A DNA stretch of 10,549 nucleotides from an uncultured Odoribacter sp. (GTDB taxonomy: Bacteria > Bacteroidota > Bacteroidia > Bacteroidales > Marinifilaceae). Positions 6,661 to 10,549 of the stretch are shown piece by piece. The stretch is from contig URJC01000062.1 in NCBI GenBank assembly GCA_900548135.1, positions 1 through 10,549 of the forward strand. Direction: 5' to 3'. Position 1 is the stretch's first letter; each line of letters starts with the position of its first letter. The notes beneath the pieces were generated by a model that was not told the origin of the DNA, did no database searches, and was given only the letters and a program-made list of their open reading frames with translations. Both the position numbers and the translations under genes were made by a program.

Positions 6661-7445
6661 TTTATCTCTTTGGTTTCGATTTCTCCTGTAAATACTTGTT
6701 TGGCGGGACCTTCCAGCCAGATGTTGGTGAAAGTGCCATCCGTTTCTTGCTCAAAACTGACTTTTAATATACCTCCTTTAGCTTTGAGGGTATAAGTATT
6801 TTGTTTGTCATGGTTTAGGCAGGCGACAGTCAGGGCGGCAGCTACGCAGCCGGTGCCGCAGGCCAGGGTTTCGTTTTCTACCCCCCGCTCATAAGTTGCG
6901 ATTTTGATGTATTCCGGGGTAGGGGTGATGAAGTTTACATTAGTTCCTTCAGGTTGGAAGCCGGCTGAATAACGGATTATTTTTCCTTCCTGACAGACAT
7001 CTGTCTGAAAGGCATCTTGTACTATTTTTACATAATGGGGGGAGCCGGTATGGAGAAAAAAATAATTGGCAGTTTGAATGATTTGGCTGACATTTTGCAT
7101 TTTGACTTGTATTCCGGAAGCTGTGATCCTGCCTTCATGCGGGCCATCAACAGCCAGAAAATGAGTTGTAGTTGAAAATATTTCTAATCGGCGGGCAAAA
7201 TCGACGATGCAACGGCTGCCATTTCCACAAAGGCTGGCTTCTTGCCCGTCGGCATTGAAGTAGCGCATCCGGAAATCATAACCCGGGCATTCTTCCAGTA
7301 GCATTAATCCGTCTGCTCCAATTCCGAATTTACGGTCACATAATTGGTTAACTATTGTGCGGGATAAATCGTATAATTGGGTACGGTTATCGATGATAAT
7401 GAAGTCGTTACCTGCTCCTTGGTACTTGTGAAACTTAATATTCAT
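6657..7445 (-). CDS. dapF: Diaminopimelate epimerase
   Basis: DapF interconverts LL- and meso-2,6-diaminopimelate in the cytoplasm. This is the penultimate step to lysine and the source of meso-DAP for peptidoglycan. It is a cofactor-independent racemase using two cysteines. Both are present: Cys73 in SLCGNGSRC (residues 71-79) and Cys196 in ETLACGTGC (192-200). Other family marks are the start KFHKYQGAGNDFIIID, the FNADGQEA block at 63-70 and the GSPHYV block at 134-139. At 262 residues the length is normal. The ATG at 7445 begins the conserved N-terminus exactly and sits 50 bases below a near-perfect promoter. It appears monocistronic here; the usual pathway neighbours (such as dapL) are not adjacent. 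Confidence 0.97.
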   Translation of the reverse strand: MNIKFHKYQGAGNDFIIIDNRTQLYDLSRTIVNQLCDRKFGIGADGLMLLEECPGYDFRMRYFNADGQEASLCGNGSRCIVDFARRLEIFSTTTHFLAVDGPHEGRITASGIQVKMQNVSQIIQTANYFFLHTGSPHYVKIVQDAFQTDVCQEGKIIRYSAGFQPEGTNVNFITPTPEYIKIATYERGVENETLACGTGCVAAALTVACLNHDKQNTYTLKAKGGILKVSFEQETDGTFTNIWLEGPAKQVFTGEIETKEIK

Positions 7446-7494
7446 ATTGTGATGTTAACCTTTGCTAATTAAGAATTTATTAATAAAGACTTGG

Positions 7495-7525
7495 CAAAGA
7501 TATTGTTAGTATTGTAATCGACAAA
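7495..7525 (-). promoter_or_regulatory. dapF promoter, Bacteroidota type
   Basis: On the minus strand, TTTG (7525-7522) and TATCTTTG (7502-7495) are separated by 19 bases, matching the primary-sigma consensus TTTG-N19-21-TAnnTTTG. The -7 element lies 50 bases above the dapF ATG. Confidence 0.75.
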
Positions 7526-7564
7526 GAGAAGTTGAAAAGTAAACAATTTTAATCCTGAAAAGAT

Positions 7565-9013
7565 ATGAAAATAACAAAGCTTATTCTTCCGTTGGTTTTG
7601 GGGCTTACAGGTGGCCTGATTGCTATTTTTATTACTGACGGATTGAAGTCTGAAAACAAACAACCTGTATTGCAGCATGATATAGTGGGACCGGGGATGA
7701 CAAGAGTAGTACACAATCCCCAGCAGGAAAATACCGGAATTGCAGGTAGTGTGGATTTACGGGAAGCTGCCAAAAAGACAGTTCCGGCAGTGGTAAATGT
7801 TACGCCTGTACAGATGGGACGGGTGTATTATGGTAATCCGCTGGATTTCTGGTTTGGGGGCGGACGGACACAAGTGCGTGAAGAACCGATTGATATGGGA
7901 ATTGGTTCCGGGGTAATCATTACTGAAGATGGTTATATCATTACCAATAATCATGTAGTTGAAAAAAGTGATAAAGTGATGGTCACTTTAAATGATAAAC
8001 GAAAGTTTGAAGCTAAACTAATAGGGACTGATCCGGATACGGATATTGCTTTATTAAAAATTGATGCGACGGATTTACAACCTATTCAGTATGGAAATTC
8101 AGATGAAGTAGTGTTGGGAGAATGGGTATTGGCAGTAGGTAATCCTTACAATCTGACTTCGACCGTTACGGCAGGTATCATAAGTGCCAAAGCCAGAGGC
8201 TTGGGAGGGAAAATGAGTTTGGAATCTTTTTTGCAAACAGATGCTGCTGTTAATCCTGGGAATAGTGGAGGTGCTTTAGTAAATGCCCGGGGAGAACTGA
8301 TAGGTATCAATACCGCTATTCAATCTCCTACAGGGAGTTATTCCGGTTATTCATTTGCTGTACCGGTGAATGTCGCCCGGAAAGTAGTTAGTGATTTGAA
8401 AGAATTCGGTAAAGTGCAACGGGCTGTACTGGGAATCCGGATGCAGGAGCTGACGCCCGAAAGCGCAAAACAGATGAAATTGAAAGAATCATCAGGTATT
8501 TACGTGGGTAGTGTGATCAGCGGGGGAGCAGCGGCAAAAGCTGGTGTCAGGGAAGGAGATGTTATCCAGCGAATCAATGGTTATGAGGTCAATACCACAC
8601 CACAATTGCAGGAACAACTGGCCAAATATGCTCCGGGAAATTCAGTACAGTTGGCTATCAGCCGTGACGGAAAAGAGAAAGTCATAGAGGTCGTATTACA
8701 GAATACATACGGGGATATTTCAGTTTCTACTGAATCCGGAATTCTGGGAGCAAAGATCGTTCCTTTAACAAAGGAAGACCAGTATCGTTACCGTTTGAAT
8801 AAAGGGGTAAAAATACAGGAGTTAAAAAATGGTAAATTTAAGTCTGCCGGTTTGTCTGAAGGTTATATTATTGTTAAAGTGAATAATCAGGTAATATCCG
8901 GTGTTGATGATTTGGAACGGGCGATAAAAGCTGCCGGAGATGACGGAGTATTTATTACTGCCGTTAGTCCCCGTGGAAGGGTTGAATATTTCGCTTTTTC
9001 TTTGCTGAATTAA
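7565..9013 (+). CDS. htrA: HtrA/Deg family periplasmic serine protease with two PDZ domains
   Basis: This is an envelope quality-control protease that degrades or refolds misfolded periplasmic proteins. Residues 6-23 form a hydrophobic N-terminal segment with no clear signal peptidase I site, so it may stay as a membrane anchor. The trypsin-like domain carries the full triad: His130 (TNNHVV), Asp160 (DTDIALLKI) and Ser234 in the NPGNSGGALVN block. PDZ1 spans about 285-380, with the carboxylate-binding-type loop near VLGIRM and an AGVREGDVI helix start. PDZ2 spans about 390-480 (SAGLSEGYIIVKVN). The 482-residue length and domain order match DegP/DegQ. The gene is divergent from dapF with a 119-bp gap and lies 98 bp before rpoD. 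I saw no clear promoter ahead of it; TAGTATTG at 7507-7514 is a weak -7 candidate. A stress sigma or two-component control cannot be read from the sequence. Confidence 0.95.
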   Translation: MKITKLILPLVLGLTGGLIAIFITDGLKSENKQPVLQHDIVGPGMTRVVHNPQQENTGIAGSVDLREAAKKTVPAVVNVTPVQMGRVYYGNPLDFWFGGGRTQVREEPIDMGIGSGVIITEDGYIITNNHVVEKSDKVMVTLNDKRKFEAKLIGTDPDTDIALLKIDATDLQPIQYGNSDEVVLGEWVLAVGNPYNLTSTVTAGIISAKARGLGGKMSLESFLQTDAAVNPGNSGGALVNARGELIGINTAIQSPTGSYSGYSFAVPVNVARKVVSDLKEFGKVQRAVLGIRMQELTPESAKQMKLKESSGIYVGSVISGGAAAKAGVREGDVIQRINGYEVNTTPQLQEQLAKYAPGNSVQLAISRDGKEKVIEVVLQNTYGDISVSTESGILGAKIVPLTKEDQYRYRLNKGVKIQELKNGKFKSAGLSEGYIIVKVNNQVISGVDDLERAIKAAGDDGVFITAVSPRGRVEYFAFSLLN

Positions 9014-9050
9014 AAAATGTTAATATGTTAAGATTGCTCAAATTAACAAA

Positions 9051-9080
9051 TTGGTAAATGAATAAAAAACCATACCTTTG
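9051..9080 (+). promoter_or_regulatory. rpoD promoter, Bacteroidota type
   Basis: TTG (9051-9053) and TACCTTTG (9073-9080) are 19 bases apart, matching the Bacteroidota consensus. The ATG at 9112 lies 31 bases downstream. This gives rpoD its own promoter separate from the protease gene, and RpoD is expected to recognise it itself. Confidence 0.75.
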
Positions 9081-9111
9081 CAGGACGTTTGCAGTGGTAT
9101 AATTAGATAGT

Positions 9112-9972
9112 ATGAGACAACTAAAAATCACAAAATCAATAACCAACAGGGAAAGTGCATCTCTGGATAAGTATTTGCAGGAAATTGGTAAGGAAGATTT
9201 GATTACCGTAGAAGAGGAAGTGGAATTAGCCCAGAGAATCCGTAAAGGGGATCAGAAAGCATTGGAGAAATTGACCAGAGCGAACCTGAGGTTTGTTGTA
9301 TCCGTGGCTAAACAGTATCAAAATCAGGGTTTGAGTTTACCCGACTTGATTAATGAAGGTAATTTAGGATTGATCAAGGCGGCAGAAAAATTTGATGAAA
9401 CCCGCGGATTTAAGTTTATTTCTTACGCTGTGTGGTGGATTCGTCAATCTATTCTGCAGGCTTTGGCCGAACAATCGCGAATTGTACGTTTACCTTTGAA
9501 TCAGGTGGGTTCATTAAACAAGATTAACAAGGCGTTTTCGCGGTTTGAGCAGGAGAATGAACGTCGTCCGTCTCCCGAAGAATTGGCTGATTCACTGGAT
9601 TTACCGGCAGAGAAAGTGGCAGATACTTTGCGGGTATCAGGACGTCATATTTCTGTGGATGCTCCTTTTGTTGAAGGAGAGGATAACAGCTTGTTGGATG
9701 TATTGGTGAATGATGATTCGCCTATTGCTGACCGGACGTTGATCAATGAATCGCTCTCTACCGAAGTTGAACGCGCATTGTCTACGTTGACAGAACGGGA
9801 GAGAGACATCATCAAGTTGTTTTTTGGAATCAATTGCCAGGAAATGACTTTGGAAGAAATCGGGGAGAAATTCGGTTTAACGAGAGAACGGGTCCGTCAG
9901 ATCAAAGAAAAGGCAATTCGCCGTTTAAGACACTCTTCAAGGAGTAAATTGTTAAAGACATATTTGGGATAG
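9112..9972 (+). CDS. rpoD: Primary RNA polymerase sigma factor (sigma-70 family)
   Basis: This is the housekeeping sigma factor that directs RNA polymerase to TTTG/TAnnTTTG promoters such as those seen here. The 286-residue protein has the short layout of Bacteroidota primary sigmas and lacks region 1.1 and the non-conserved insert of proteobacterial RpoD. Region 1.2 is at about 17-44 ([20 protein letters not shown]). Region 2 is at 50-120, with the core-binding and -10-melting stretch [28 protein letters not shown] and [15 protein letters not shown]. Region 3 is at about 125-200 and region 4 at about 215-286, with the -35-reading helix-turn-helix [18 protein letters not shown] (248-265). No anti-sigma gene is adjacent. 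It has its own promoter and a strong terminator, so it is probably monocistronic. Confidence 0.97.
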   Translation: MRQLKITKSITNRESASLDKYLQEIGKEDLITVEEEVELAQRIRKGDQKALEKLTRANLRFVVSVAKQYQNQGLSLPDLINEGNLGLIKAAEKFDETRGFKFISYAVWWIRQSILQALAEQSRIVRLPLNQVGSLNKINKAFSRFEQENERRPSPEELADSLDLPAEKVADTLRVSGRHISVDAPFVEGEDNSLLDVLVNDDSPIADRTLINESLSTEVERALSTLTERERDIIKLFFGINCQEMTLEEIGEKFGLTRERVRQIKEKAIRRLRHSSRSKLLKTYLG

Positions 9973-9993
9973 GAATCCCGGCATAGTATAGGA

Positions 9994-10025
9994 AAGGGCT
10001 GTGTAAGCAGCCCTTCTTCATTTGT
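9994..10025 (+). terminator. Rho-independent terminator of rpoD
   Basis: AAGGGCTG (9994-10001) and CAGCCCTT (10008-10015) form a perfect 8-bp GC-rich stem with a 6-base loop, starting 21 bases after the rpoD stop. A T-rich tail (CTTCATTTGTTTT) follows. Confidence 0.8.
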
Positions 10026-10078
10026 TTTAAGTCCTTTTGCCAGTATCTACTGTAGGTGGCATTTGATTTCAGAATAGC

Positions 10079-10116
10079 GTAATCAACCTTGAACTGGTTG
10101 ATTACTCTGTTTTTGT
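10079..10116. terminator. Second hairpin in rpoD / RND convergent spacer, possible bidirectional terminator
   Basis: GTAATCAACC (10079-10088) and GGTTGATTAC (10096-10105) are perfect 10-base inverted arms around a 7-base loop. On the plus side TCTGTTTTTG follows; on the minus side no T-run follows the stem. It may be a back-up terminator for rpoD, or a 3' stem for the convergent RND transcript whose stop is at 10142-10144. Confidence 0.5.
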
Positions 10117-10141
10117 CAAGACAGATTCTTTCGGGAATGAA

Positions 10142-10549
10142 CTATTTAACTTGTTTCCTTTTAATGAAATAATAACACAAAGGTACAAAATAGAGGCTGA
10201 TCAGGGTACCAAAACTCATGCCACTGATCATAGTGACAGCCAGTGGACGCTGTAATTGAGAGCCGATGTCATTTCCCCAAAGCAACGGAATCATGGCAAA
10301 AATACTGGTTAAACTGGTCATTAAAATAGGTTTCAGCCGTCTGATACCTCCTTCATGTATCGCTTCGAGCAAGGGGTAACCTTCTTTTTGGAGCCGGATT
10401 ATCGTATCGATTTTTAAAATAGAGTCATTGATGATAATACCACTCATGACAACAATTCCAATCATAGACATCAGGTTGACCGAAACTTCGAAGCACCAGA
10501 GTATGATGATAGTGAAAGCAATGTCTATGGGGATTTCAATCAGTACAAT
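10142..10549 (-). CDS. RND-family efflux transporter, C-terminal end only (cut by window edge)
   Basis: The minus frame is open from the right edge for 135 residues to a TAG at 10142-10144; the ATG at 10471 is internal, not the start. The residues form the last transmembrane block of an AcrB/CzcA-type RND pump. They include the helix with GIVVMSGIIINDSILKIDTI, the charged loop EGGIRRLKPILMTSLTSIFAMIPLL, the QRPLAVTMISGMSFGTLISLYFVPLCYYF helix pair and a short basic tail. Such pumps are inner-membrane proton antiporters that export drugs, metals or other substrates with a periplasmic adaptor and an outer-membrane channel. Substrate cannot be judged from this fragment. About 900 or more upstream residues lie beyond the window. 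Confidence 0.9.
   Translation of the reverse strand: MVLIEIPIDIAFTIIILWCFEVSVNLMSMIGIVVMSGIIINDSILKIDTIIRLQKEGYPLLEAIHEGGIRRLKPILMTSLTSIFAMIPLLWGNDIGSQLQRPLAVTMISGMSFGTLISLYFVPLCYYFIKRKQVK

Noticed and set aside
9014..9111. Small gene or RNA between the protease gene and rpoD
   Set aside because: The 98 bases hold only the rpoD promoter and AT-rich sequence; no stem or frame of note is visible.
10142..10471. A 109-residue free-standing small membrane protein starting at the ATG at 10471
   Set aside because: The same frame stays open to the right edge with clear RND transmembrane sequence upstream, so that ATG is internal to a larger transporter gene.

Overview
The window looks like a chromosomal segment of a Bacteroidota bacterium, most likely order Bacteroidales; I cannot place it to genus. 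The evidence is: promoters of the Bacteroidota type (TTTG or TTG, about 19 bases, then TAnnTTTG) ahead of dapF and rpoD; no Shine-Dalgarno sequences ahead of the starts; a 286-residue primary sigma factor without region 1.1; and Nqr and RND proteins of Bacteroidales type. Base composition is moderately AT-rich, and no mobile element, CRISPR array, tRNA or rRNA is visible.

Left half (1-5866, minus strand): the nqrABCDEF operon for the Na+-translocating NADH:quinone reductase, read right to left. nqrA is at the promoter end and nqrF runs off the left edge. NADH is oxidised at NqrF (FAD and [2Fe-2S]). Electrons then pass through the paired cysteines of NqrD and NqrE and the covalent flavins of NqrC and NqrB to quinone, and Na+ is expelled. 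NqrA, C, D, E and the visible part of F are intact. nqrB is split into two out-of-phase reading frames by an abnormal stretch of about 47 bases, so the window as given cannot encode a normal NqrB. Three of the gaps between nqr genes carry copies of one AT-rich, partly palindromic repeat.

Middle (5867-7445): a divergent intergenic region of 291 bp holds the probable nqrA promoter and leader and separates the operon from a small META-domain lipoprotein gene (plus). That gene converges on dapF (minus), with a strong hairpin terminator between them. dapF makes meso-diaminopimelate for lysine and peptidoglycan and has a near-consensus promoter.

Right (7446-10549): an HtrA/Deg envelope serine protease with two PDZ domains, then the primary sigma factor gene rpoD with its own promoter and terminator, both on the plus strand. 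After a 126-bp hairpin-rich convergent spacer comes the 3' end of an RND (AcrB/CzcA-like) efflux transporter gene on the minus strand, cut by the right edge.

Most of the window is ordinary core genome. The points that merit a second look are the broken nqrB, the repeat family inside the nqr operon, the long NqrE tail and the structured spacer after rpoD. I did not find a convincing undescribed system.
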